The position numbers and the translations under genes are program-made. Below the pieces are notes generated by a model. The model was not told the origin of the DNA and made no database searches. It was given only the letters and a program-made list of their open reading frames with translations. Positions 13,061 through 25,300 of a stretch of 64,000 nucleotides of DNA are shown here, one piece after another. Positions within the stretch are counted from its first letter, which is position 1. Every line of letters begins with the position of its first letter. The stretch comes from Limanda limanda (taxonomy: Eukaryota; Chordata; Actinopteri; Pleuronectiformes; Pleuronectidae): positions 21,541,590 through 21,605,589 of the forward strand of contig NC_083638.1 of the NCBI RefSeq assembly GCF_963576545.1, given 5' to 3'.

Positions 13061-13960
13061 CTCTCACCAAACAATATCTAAATATTAGAAATATAAAATC
13101 TAAGGTAAATATACAATGTTTACTACTTTAATGATATGTTACAATGATGACAATATTACATATATAACATATAATTAAATGTCAAATACAAAGGGATGGA
13201 GAGGCTGCCCATATTCTTTACTTACTTAATTTAAGTGAAAACACTATAAAAACAAAAGTACTGCGTTGAAAGTTTAACTCAAGTGAAAGCATTTAAGTAT
13301 GTAAAAAATGTACTTCAAATATAAAAAGTTAAAGTTTTCACTGTATAACAATAGAGCATCAATACCCATGAATTAGCGTATAAGAAATATTTCACTACTG
13401 CAGGCTTATTTGTAAAACTTTTGGGAATAATACTTTACCAGTAGTATTTCTATGTTAACTTCTGTGAATTAAATCTCTAAATGATCTATCATACTTTTGT
13501 TTACTGGAGTCAACATGTATGTGAGGAGACTCAGAGATATTTAAATCTTTTTAATTGAAGAAACTTTGACATCAGGAAAATCTCAATTTGGCTCCCTCGG
13601 TTACATGTTCCTGGGTTAATTTCAGTAAAGCTTAACTCAAAATGTTTAATTTAAAAAAAAATTAACCCTATTTAAAAATAAAAGATTCTTTTTTAACACA
13701 GAAACCTTCTGTGTGAACATCCTCAGGCCCATGAGGCAGTTACAACCAGATGGTGGCTTCAAAGTTCAGTTTGACATTTTCATAGCAACGGGTCTGAATG
13801 AGAAGCTTATCTCACCCTGCAGCTTGTGGAGCTCTGCAGTAATGGAGGCAACGGAGCAATCACTGGCTGTTGACAGTTGTCATGTCCCTTTTCACTGAGC
13901 TTTGTTTGTGCACAACAATAATGGCCAAAACACAAAGGTGGGCAGCTGTCAAAGAAGCCA
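13061..13960. other. Intergenic spacer between divergent bola3 and pkd1l2
   Basis: About 900 bp of AT-rich DNA separate the two divergent promoters. There are homopolymer-rich tracts near 13630-13700, but no recognisable exon or repeat family member. Confidence 0.4.
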
Positions 13961-13989
13961 TCCTGATCCCCAAGGGCTGGTCAGAGTCA

Positions 13990-14064
13990 CGGTGGCTGAC
14001 GTCAGTCCCCTTTAAAGAAGTGTTACCATGAGAGTCTGAGCAGTGTGCAGATGCAGAGACAGAG
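13990..14064 (+). promoter_or_regulatory. pkd1l2 core promoter: perfect CRE plus TTTAAA box
   Basis: TGACGTCA at 13997-14004 is followed at 14011-14016 by TTTAAA, a TATA-like hexamer. The ATG at 14065 is ~50 bp downstream, so a start of transcription near 14040 would leave a short 5' UTR. The ATG at 14029 is followed by a stop two codons later. Motifs are seen directly; the promoter assignment is inferred from position. Confidence 0.45.
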
Positions 14065-16399
14065 ATGGACAGCACTGCTTTCCCCACACTGACTTTGTTG
14101 ATCCTCTTCCTCAGCCAGAGTTCTATTGCTGAGGCCGACACTGAGACTTTATCCTGTCCAGAACACCAGGAGGGCTTTGACGGTTCCTGCTACGAGTTTG
14201 TGGGTCTGCAGCAGCCCTTTCTGAGTGCCCAGGGATGGTGTGAGCGGGGCGGTGGACACCTCGCCTTCATCCTGAACGATGAAGCTCAGCAGTTCCTGCA
14301 GAAACACCTGGAGCCAGAGAAGGACTGGTGGCTTGGGCTGGCACCTGCCGCTCCAAACCTCACGCTGGAGGCTGCTGCCACTGAGGGTGAGAGGACATGT
14401 TGCAGAGGAAGCAGTGTTAAAATGATTTAATTAGGTTTTATATAAATTTTTTGAACAACAAATTTGTGATAAACGTTAAATCTCTTTTAAAGTTAGAAAT
14501 CAGATCAACTGCTGTCATTATTGGAGTCCGCATGTGAAATGTGTTTGTCACTGACATGAATGGAAGGCGTTGGATATCTTCCTCCACCAGCAGGTGTTAT
14601 GACAGATATCTCCCCATTCATGTGAACTTGTCAATAGGCTCGCTGTCAAGTGGCCTGATTTACAAACGTGTCTTTATTTCCCTTCCCGGAGAACGAGTCC
14701 TTATCTTTCCCTCAGCAGCCCAGTCTGAGGCTTTGTTGTTTTACGATCCCTAATCACATCTTAACAAATAACTTAGGACCTTGTCTGAACATCCTCTGCA
14801 GCATTTATGCGTGAATTGCAGGATATAAAACCGAAGTTTGATGTCAGTAATTTGAGGGAATTTAATCCACTTTTCTCAGGTTCCCTTGCGTGGCTGGACA
14901 GCTCAGATGTCAGCTACAGTAACTGGGTGAACGTGCCAGTTGCACAAGCAGCCTGTGGATATGTCCTCAGTCATTCAGGTTTCCAGTGGGAAGCCACAGC
15001 GAACTGCAGCCAGGAATTCAACTTCATCTGCCAGTTTGGTACGCAGCCCTAAATATAAATATACATACAGAATTAAAACTTATGATGTGTTTGCTCCCCT
15101 TGTATTATTCTTTAATTATTTTATTCATTTTTTTAAATTCTCAGATTCCGGGAGATCTATTGCATGTGATGGTCAAAATGCGACACTGCAGTGTGGTTCT
15201 GGTCAAGTTATCGAGATTGACGACAGCTTCTACGGTCGGAAGACGGTTCACTACTGCCGATCCAAACTGACAGCGTCGCCCACGTCCTCGCAGGAGGAGT
15301 GCAGCTGGATAGATGTGGTGGATTCAGTCACAGGTACTTTTACCCCTGTCAGTTTGTCTGTTGGGTGGTTGGTATGTTTTTTTTAAGCGAGATTACACAA
15401 AAACAACTGGACAGATTTCCACGGAACCTGCTGGTGAGATGAGGTTTGGGTCAGAGAGGAACTCATTTAATATTGTTGGGGCTCCAGATCAGGGGGTGGA
15501 TCCACATCGGCCTTTTTAAAAATGTTTTCACTGATATCCCATCGGAAAATTAATGGATATTGATAAGAAAATAGTATATACATGGTATACAACTGATATA
15601 TATACGAGTGTGTGATATTTGGGTGAAGCTTGATTAAAATGAAACAGGACTGTGTTCTACCATACTAAATTATTGTAAATCTAATGTATTTTTTCATTAA
15701 TAGTACATGTAATATGTTCTGTTCTGGCTATGATAGTAATAAGTAGAAAAATAAATGTCTGATAGATTTGGTTACACTTCCTTTATTTGACAGGGTTAGC
15801 TCTCATGAATAATTGGGTATTAACTGGCAAAGGCATATTTGTATTTACACTAAATATCTACAGGAAAATATTTGGCTTTGTTAAAAGACAAGATAAACAT
15901 ACTGATAGAACAGCAAACTATGCTTTTTGTTATGTTCTTTGTGTCAAACATAAAAAGACTGATTGCCCTATGACTGCAGACTATAGGATTACTCTGCCAG
16001 GAAAGACCTCAGACAAATCCCCTCCTGGGAGCTGAATAATGGGCTTTAGGTTAAACTCACAATCATGTCAGTGTGGAGCTGTCCTGGAGGAGTTCACACA
16101 ATGAGTGAGCAAACAGTTGGGGTTTCTCCTTATTGTTAATACACCTCTTACGAAAAGCTTTTATCCCCTTTTTAGTAGAGGGTCATAAGAAAGAAGATAG
16201 TATATATATTCAATAGGATGATGGTTGAACTGTGTCATGTTTTTTTAATAAACCTATTAGAACCTACTTGATTTCTGTCTCATTCCAGCCAATTGCCACG
16301 GACTGCAGGCTTGTCAGGCTCCAGTGGATCTGAGCTCTTTTGGTGAACCATGTCCTGCGCTGGGAAGTTACCTGTCTGTAGAGTACCACTGCAAACACG
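14065..16399 (+). CDS. pkd1l2: pkd1l2 exons 1-4: signal peptide, C-type lectin, SUEL lectin
   Basis: Exons: 14065-14386, 14880-15038, 15145-15333, 16289-16399, all joined in phase 1. The N-terminal stretch FPTLTLLILFLSQSSIAEA is a good secretion signal. The C-type lectin domain starts at CPEHQEGFDGSCYEF and ends with ATANCSQEFNFICQF. It has the framework cysteines and a WWLGL core. I see neither an EPN/QPD triplet nor a WND motif in the ligand loop, so calcium-dependent sugar binding is doubtful. Exons 3-4 hold a SUEL-type lectin: IACDGQNATLQC, then GQVIEIDDSFYGR, then CHGLQACQAPVDLSSFGEPC, ending at SYLSVEYHCKH. Intron 4 contains a SINE. Confidence 0.9.
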
Positions 16400-19300
16400 G
16401 TCAGACGCTTGACTTTTTTTTACTTCCACTATACGTAGACTTTTGCTCTCTATAATAATAGAGAGCAATGATCTTGATTATCAGTTGAGCGTCTCTGAAA
16501 ACACTAATTTTGTTTGTATGAAGACTCAGTTGTGTAGGACATTTTAGAATTTATGCACAAATTTTTTTTTTTACTTTTCATCTTCCTGCCTGGTACGGTC
16601 ACTTGCAGATCCAGGAACAAATGACTTTCCAGGATTGTCTCAAAGGGAAGCTAAAAAGTCAGAGAACTTTAAAAGCCCTTGACCCAACTCTTTACTGAGA
16701 GGACGAGGGAGAAAATGAGAAGTACCCTAGCTCTCATCCTCTCCTCAGACAGTTTGAGGCGCTGTAGAAGCTCCACAAACTGTGACATAACAATCCACAG
16801 GATGTGACAGGAACTTTTTGTGTGCATAACAACACTGTGTATGTGCCTGTTCTACAATTGGCATGTTGTTGTTTCTATTGTAAGTTATATTGTAAATTAG
16901 GCTGCTACAGCTCAGGGGTTAGAGCAATCGTCCTCCAACCACAAGGTCGGCAGTTCAATCCCAGTCTTCCCCGTTAAGCATGCCAAAGTGTCCTTGGGCA
17001 AGATACTGAACCCCATATTGCCTCTTCTCATAGATTAAAGTGCTGCACATAGATGCACTGTATGAATGTGTGTGTGTAATAAAAAACTCTACTGTTAAGT
17101 GCTTTGAGTGGTCATCAGACTAGAAGAGTGCCATATAAATACAGACCGTTTACTATTGTTGCTTGTTTTTATGACTCTGTCTGTCATTGTTAATTTTTTT
17201 ATGATTATCTGTCTTCATGTTGTTGCTTATTTATTGGAGAAGCAAAGACAGTTTTCCATTGAGGTGAACACTAAATTCCTATTCTCTTCTATTCTTATAC
17301 CAATATATTGAATTACTTTACATGTTTAGCTCACTCCTTTTTGGAAATTAATTAAACTTGTGGTTGTTATTGTTGTTGCCCTCAGACTTTTTACCCCATG
17401 TCTCGTGTTCCTCTTTTTTCGACTCTGACTTGTGGATTTCTTGTCTTACCACCATGTAGTCTCACCATTTGATGATTAATTCAAACAACTGTGTCAGTGG
17501 TGTAAATAGCAGAGTGATCGCTTTTGTTCTTTTTATTAATATCTGCTGCCAAGTTTCCATGATCATAAACCAACACTGTGATTTCCTCCCAGGACTCCAC
17601 TTGTTGATGAGCAAACTGGCGGCTGTCTTTGATAATGTCACCATCACAGTGAAGTGGCTCCTCCATCCATTTCAGGGAAACCTGACGTGCACAGTGAACG
17701 CTGGAGACGGCCACACTATTGATCCGTACAGCCCGGAAGAGTGAGTAAACCCATCAATCAAATACAGTAGATATTCCACAGATGTTGATAGTGGAACTGC
17801 ATTCATAGTGAGTTGAGTTTTATTTGACCTCTCTCACAGGATGGAGAGTTCCATCATTCACAAATTCACCCGCCCTGGTGTTTTCATGGTTGTGGTGGAG
17901 TGCACCACCAGCGACTGGCACGTTGCAGCTCAGAAAGCCATAACCATCCAGGAGCCTGTTGGAGAGTTTAAAGAGATCAGGTGCTATAGCAGGAACGAGT
18001 CAGCAGATGGCGGTAAATGCACTGCGCTGTATGGCAGACCCGTTCAAGTTCAGTTGATGGTTGAAGCAGGTGACTAAATAAAAAAAGAAGTGAACAAAAT
18101 GCTTCTAATAAACTGTTTATCATACAAACACATATATAACTTGATTCCCCTGATCCTTTTCAACAGGTACAAATGTTTCCTACACGATTCAACGTGAGGA
18201 CTATGTGGTGGCAAACACATCAGTGGACAGAGGGATTGAACCCCACAACATTACACTGAACTCAAGTGTGGCAGAGACGCTTGGCAACGGCTGCCACAAC
18301 CTGACTCTGACTGCTTCCAATAGGGTCACAGCCTGCTCAGTGTCCACTGACCTGGAGCTGTGTCTGCTGGAGCCTGTGGAAGGCCTGCAGGCCTCAGTGA
18401 TGTCAGAGGACAGCGAGTGTCCAGCCTCCTCAGAAGTCATCTTCAGGGTTTCATTGGAGCGAGGGGCCCCTGTGCAGCTTTTCTTCAACCTCACTGGAGT
18501 CTGGGAAACTTTGTCTGAGACCAGAGACATGCTCAACGGCAGCTTACAAGAGTATACGTTCTCCAGTTCGTTAGAGGGTACCTGAAGCTTTAAGTGTTTC
18601 GTAATTAAATGAAAAATAATTATGCTATGACAATAAAACATACTTAAAACTCTTTTCATACAGGGTTGTTTAAAGTTGAAGTTCGAGCCGCAAACGCCTT
18701 TTCCGCCTCTGATGTGGACGTGGACTTGGAGAAAATACTCGAGGCTTGTAAGAATTATTCAGACTTTTCACCAGATGAACTTGGAAACATGGTATGTTGA
18801 ATGGTATCAAACAATAATAATTTGTGCACAGATGGATTGTGTTTTTTAGATAAAATGATCAATATGTGTGCATGTGCTTGTTGCTGACTGAGTTTTGATC
18901 TACAGACAGACGATACGAGCGTTCCTGACTCTCCCAACTTGAAAATAGCTGCTGCTCCTGCCACTGTGATCAACTACGCTAACAGTGTCACACTGACAGT
19001 AAATGGAATAGAATCATTACCCAGTGAAGGGCTTGCGTTTGCATGGAGGTGCAGTAAGTACAACTCATTGACCACAGATGTTTTAATTGAGTCTAATCGT
19101 ACCAGTTAAACCATGATTACAATAATGGAGACGATTAGAGGAGCTAATTGAAATGCTCTCAATTTTTTGATAGTGAGAACATTTTTGTGCAGCTTTTTCC
19201 ACGAGGATATAGAGTAACAAGCCAGTGGGAAAAAGTAGTCAGCTTTTGAGGTCTGGTGATCTGCTCCAAAGCCCAAATGTGGGTCATCTAGTGCATTCAA

Positions 19301-22300
19301 ATGGCAATAATCCTTATACCCACTGAACTCATTAATTTTATCTTTTAATGGGTTGTTAAAATGTACTAAATTATTGTAAAGGGATATTTGGAAATCATCA
19401 AAAAACATTTAGAATTTATTTGTTTCACGCAAAGCAGGAGACAATGACTCTGTACCTGGAGACACCACAAGGTTCATTGTGTTTATTTTCTGGCTGTGCT
19501 GACACTGCTTTATTTTTCACACTGCTAGATTTGGTTTCCCCGTCCAATCACCAGTAATAGAAGATAAGAGCACCAGTACAGTTCAGCAAACATCAGATTT
19601 TCTGTTTAATTTCACTCTGGATTAAAGCTTGGACACTCCTGCACATGTAAAGACACTCACTGTGTAAAATAAGTAATCCTTTTCTTGGAGGGCCGTTTCT
19701 GAGGTTATTGTTTTCTTGCTGAAGTTCTCCTGGGTCTCATTGTGTTTCTGTCATTTTGTCTGTTCCCACTAATTCTGTGATTCACAATCTCTTTAGTGCT
19801 TTTTTAAAGTTGGCCTCTGCTTCTTTCCCGAACAGGAGGAAACTGCAAATGCAGAAACAAAACAATGGATCTGCTTCACGTCATCGAAAAAGATTGCCTT
19901 CCTAATCCCTTTGAATTTAACAAATACGTTTTCAATGTGAAAAAAAGAAGCTTGTTTAGGAAATGGGGTGAACTTGGTTGGGCTTCAAAATGCATCACTG
20001 TTGCTCCTAAAGAATTCACAAACGTCAAAATCAGGTAACATGTCACCATTCAGAAAGAAAATTATCTAACATGTTAAAAAATATTAATTCTGTTGACTGT
20101 TTGCAAGTTTTTAAGGAAAAGTTATTCTAAAATTCTTGCAGTGCTCCACACAAATAGCATGCAAAAGAAATTCAGAGGATAAATTTAAAGCTTAAACGTT
20201 TGTCATTTTTAGAAGCCACAAACTCTGCAACTAAATAACAGGTTATGTTTCTTCTTGCAGTTGTGATAATTGTGCTTCTATAGACGTGAACGACAATGTA
20301 AAGCTGAAACTTAGCTGTGACACAACTTGTCCCGACGTGGACTGGTACATTGAGGACCCCAAACCTCTGAATGTGGGTCTGAAATAGCAATTTCATGTTT
20401 TTTTAAGTGTTTTTAAATAAGAGATTAATGTGTCAAACTAATGTAAAGTGATTGTTCTTTTCGCAGGGTACCGTTGCTCCATGTTACAGGCGAGCAGGAT
20501 GGAGGCCCCCTATTGAGAAGCAGGAGGGCGGCACTGAATATACTGTACACAAACAACATCTGAAAGTTTCAAGGGAGAAACTGCGAAACATCATAGTGAT
20601 TGCTTACGGTGCGTTTTCCTCCCACAGTCGGGGCTACAGGTCTTAAGAAACACAGAATCTTACGGTTGTTGTTTTTTTCCAGGCGAGAAGGAGGCAGGAT
20701 TTGCCAGGTTCACTCTACCAGTACCGAACCCTGAGCCGACTGAACCAGCTGCCATCCAAACCGATGCTCCGACGGGCCCCAGCCCCCCCTCGTGTAGCAT
20801 CTCTCCCACATCAGGGACGGTTCTTGATGCTTTTGACATCACGTGCAAACCGAGCTCCTTCTGCTCTGAAGGCTGTTTTTATTGCTTCACGACTGACACA
20901 GGTGAGATTGTGATGGATCTTTTGAGTCAGTGTTAAACAAACAAAAAGCAAAGACAAAGAGACAGAAGGGAGAGGAGAATACATATGGTGGGAGGTGAAA
21001 AATGTACAATTAAGTGTTAAAAGTATAGGGAATGGGCCTCAAAGGGCTGCAGGTAAGTTTAATCAGCATTGTGCACAGTTTATTTTATCATTTATTCATC
21101 AGGTTCATATTGATTGTTGTATGATGATATAAGAATAAGAAAACTGTTTGGTTATTAATACAGGGATCTAAACTTTTTATGTAAATAAAGTAATGCCTCT
21201 TTCATTTTACCAAAAGAAACTAAAGAGAATCTATTGACTGTGAGTTATTATGGCTAAAATGGGTTTTGGACCTTAAATTTGTGTTTGGGGTTAATCTTGA
21301 TTTGTGCCCATTAAGCAGCATGAATGTAGATAAATAAAAAAGACCCAGTTTTATTAAATCGTTTCTTTTGTCTTTCAGGAAAACATCTGCGCTGCAGTAA
21401 TGCAAATGAGGTGAAATCTGTCTTCCTGCCACTCGGAGATAAGAACAACGATTACAGCTTGTCTGTTGTGGTGACAGTGAAGAATGGAGATGAGAAAGTT
21501 ACCACAACTGTCACTGCTCAGGTTTGTCATCATCAGCCAGTAATCACAGAGGTTAGAGAGAGAATCAGGAACATTATGAAGTGGAATAATTCAGATTGAT
21601 TCTGTTTGTCTCACTGAAGGTAAGAAGAAGTGAGTCCAGCTCCTCAGTGGAGTTTCTTCAGTCTGCAGTGCAGGACACTGTGACTCAGTTAGAGGAGCAA
21701 GGCCTGCTCTCTGGGGAAGCACTCGGACAAATGTTCACCTCAGTGTCTGACATGCTGAATACGGAGGTCGGCCAAGATCAGAAGGATGCAAGGACGAAGG
21801 TAACAGTCGAGGTTGAAGCTGCAGAAACATGCTCATATGCTCCTGCTCGTGTTGTGAGTGAGCGGAGAGCGTCATTATATCAATCTGTGCTTCTCTTTCT
21901 TACAGCTCAGAGAGACAATGCTGACCAAAATGGCCACAGTGCTGGTGGACGCCCCCTCCAACACAACGCAGGAAGTGCAAGTGACGGCCCGAGCTGTGGC
22001 TGGACTCACCCAGCGCTCGGATGAGCTCACTCCCGCTGCTCAAGTACAAAGCTTTATGTCATGTTCAAAAAAATCTTTTGGATAATAAAATATAGCAATT
22101 CATTCACAAACTTTGTCCATTAAGAAGATGCTGTGCAGGCAACAGTTTGTACAGTAAATACGTAATGGTAATTATCAGTGATTACACATCAGTGCATGAA
22201 TATCTGATTAGTGAATTACAAAAAATAAGAGTTAATTGTCTCCTAGCCTTAATATTTCAGCTTAGGACATGTTGACAATCTTTAACACTCACTATCCTGC

Positions 22301-25300
22301 AGCATCCAAAACTAAATGCTTTATCAAAGCCTTTGTTTGATAAACAATAATGTTTTTTAGTGAATGGGAGTGGAAGTTTAATTTGAGCTTATTTCATTAA
22401 TTTTGTGATCCCAAAAACGTTTTGCGAAAAAAAACCACAACAATACACTTATACTCAATCCATGAAAAAAAGAGCAGGAAGTAGAGACATCTGATGTTAA
22501 CCTTTCCCTTTCAAATAAAACAACATTAACCTTTATGATTTCCTTTCTTTTCACCAATCACATAAGAAATCCATTATGAATCAATTTAGGTCTTAACTTA
22601 AATAAAGAAGGAAAGAAAAATTGCAGATTATTTTGAAGGTGACTTTGCAACAAGTGAAGCAACAAGGGTATTAGAAATGTTAAAATGTTGTTCTCAGCCT
22701 GAAATCTTGAATAAATAGAATAAATGAAAAGTCACTTCATAAATTAAATGTGTTGGTTTCAGTGGAATACTTGTTTCACCAGCTCTTTTGAAAGTTGGAC
22801 ATTGATCAACTCTGATCTTTCCCGTATTTCTTCTCCAGGAAGAAGCAGGTTTGTTGCTGGTCGACCTCAGCGCCTCCCTCAACACCATCAGTATTACTCA
22901 GGACGACAGGGACGAGGGAGGAGTTGTGAAAGCAGCTACACCAATAGTTGAAGCATCCAGTAATATTTTGAATGTTTCAACGAATGTAAGAAAAATAACA
23001 CAGGCAGTTATTTTTGTTCATTTTTTGAACAAGCCTCTCAAAACAGATCAAATATTTTCTACAGAAAAAAGTCTCAGACTTTCTCCTGACTGGGATAAAC
23101 AACGTACAAAGTGCTTTGCTGAATAATAAAAAGATGGATGGAGAGCCTGCCATCATTGATTCTGGTCAGATCAGCGTGTATGTCAACAGGTAAAGAGAGG
23201 ACGTGAACGTGTACGGATCATCTACAGAACACTCAACTGATATTTGCTGAAATCACTTAAATGATTCTGACGTGGTCTTTCTGCAGAGTATTTCCAGAAA
23301 CGATGCAGACACAAGATATAAACGTACAGAAGAGCAGCTCGTCCAGGTTTTCATTCCCTCGACTGCCGGAAGACGTTGTTTCTTCAGATGAGCTGGTGGA
23401 TGTCAGGGTAAGGGAGAGAAACATTTACAGTGAATTACAAGTTGCCAATCAGAGCCTGAGGTTCATCATCATACTCTTTGTTTGGTCCTTTTCAAGTCGT
23501 GTTTAAGTGGCTCTGCGTGGATATGTCCAGGACAAGATTATATAATAGCTGAACATCTAAAAATCACAACTGACACAACCCGCTGCTGCCAGGCTTTCAT
23601 TTTAACATTTATAGTTTTTATCTCGGTACATTTTATGTTTTGGATTTCATTACTTGCATTATCTGTTTTATTATAAAGCACTTTGTAACTTCAATTCAAA
23701 AGATGCTATACAAATAAGGCTATTCATATTCATATTCATATTATTGTCATTGTGCTTAGACCAGTTATTATATGCAACAGAAAACCAATGTGTCTCAAGT
23801 TTTTATTTGCACCAGATACCAATCTGCCTCCGTACCCTTAATGTTTGCCCTCTCTTGGGTCAATTTCCTTTTGAGAATACTATATTCAATATCAGGAGAA
23901 ATGATTGCATCTCAAAAAGACTGAATCACGTTGGCAACAAAAAGAGTGAAACTTGTATCATCAGATTCGGTTTGGTTTGCTAATGCAGCATTTTGTCTTA
24001 TTTATACACCAATGTATGTTTACCTCCCTTCAGATGATGAGCTTTGAGAAGAATCCATATTCTTGGAAGGAGGGAAACATCACAGGAACTGTAGGATCAG
24101 TGTCTCTCACTAGGGTCAACGGCACGGTCATTCCTGTCGAGAACTTACCTGATGAGATTGAGGTAATCTTTATTTTGTTGAAATACTTTTGGTTCTTCAG
24201 GATAACATTGACAGATTGTTTAAAATAATGTGTTTCTTATTTCTCGGTCTTCAGATTTTCCTTCCAAGGCCTGACGTTGGGCAGGAGAACAGCACGATCC
24301 TTGACCTCGCCAATTTCAGCACGTTAATAATCGACGTCCCCTCGCCGGATGTGACACTGGTGCTGAAAATGGAGCCGTCTGATAACATTTCCTTCATGTT
24401 GTACCTGGGATATAAAGATTATCCAAATGAGGAGAATTATGTTGCTAAAACTCAGCTCCCTCTAGAGAATACCAAAGAAGGTAAAATCAAATTATAACTT
24501 ATAAAGTAATATTTAAAATGTACTCACTGGATCCATTCCTTGATAATCACACACTAAACACATGTTTATCTGCATGTGTGCGTGTTTTTCATACACAATC
24601 ATTTGTTGTTTTAAAACAGAGGAGAAATACACCTGGGTGCTGAGTCCCAGTGACAGAACAGCAGACGTTGGTGTGCACTACCTTGTGATGAAGCCCATTG
24701 TAGAAGCAGGCATCAAATCCATCAACACCACTGTCACAGTGGTTTCCATCGCTGCTCAGTGCAAATACTGGAATGAGACGGACTCTTCTTGGAGTGAAGA
24801 TGGCTGCAGGGTGAGTGAAAAACAAATACACGTGCATGCAGCAGTGCAACATTAAGAAGGGAGCTGTGGAGTTTGATTGGCTACTTCTCTTTTTTCTTTC
24901 CCCTACAGGTTGGCCCGCTCACCACGCCTTTGGTCACTCAGTGCCTCTGTAACCACTTGACTTTCTTCGGCAGCTCTTTCTTCGTCATGCCCAACTTGGT
25001 GGATGTGTCGCGCACCGCGGAACTTTTCGCCACATTCACCAACAATCCCGTGGTGGTGTGTTTCGTGGGGGCCATCTTTGCTGCGTATCTCCTGGTGGTT
25101 GTGTGGGCCCGCAGGAAAGACATCCAGGACTCAGCCAAGGTAACTCTCAGTGAAGTATTTCCCCATATTATAGATATTGTGGCAGATCATTTGGTCTGAT
25201 TCTGACTCGATGGGTCCAATTTGTGCATTAAAAGAAGAAATATGAACTACACTATATTTTCTGAGTAAATAATCGATGTAAACTTTGATCTCTGCGTGCT

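Noticed and set aside
16901..16975. Functional tRNA gene
   Set aside because: Box A and box B are present, but no proper acceptor stem or anticodon arm can be drawn, and the unit continues into a SINE body and tail.
18201..18659. 152-codon open frame on the minus strand
   Set aside because: Exact antisense shadow of pkd1l2 exon 7, which is in phase with its neighbours on the plus strand.
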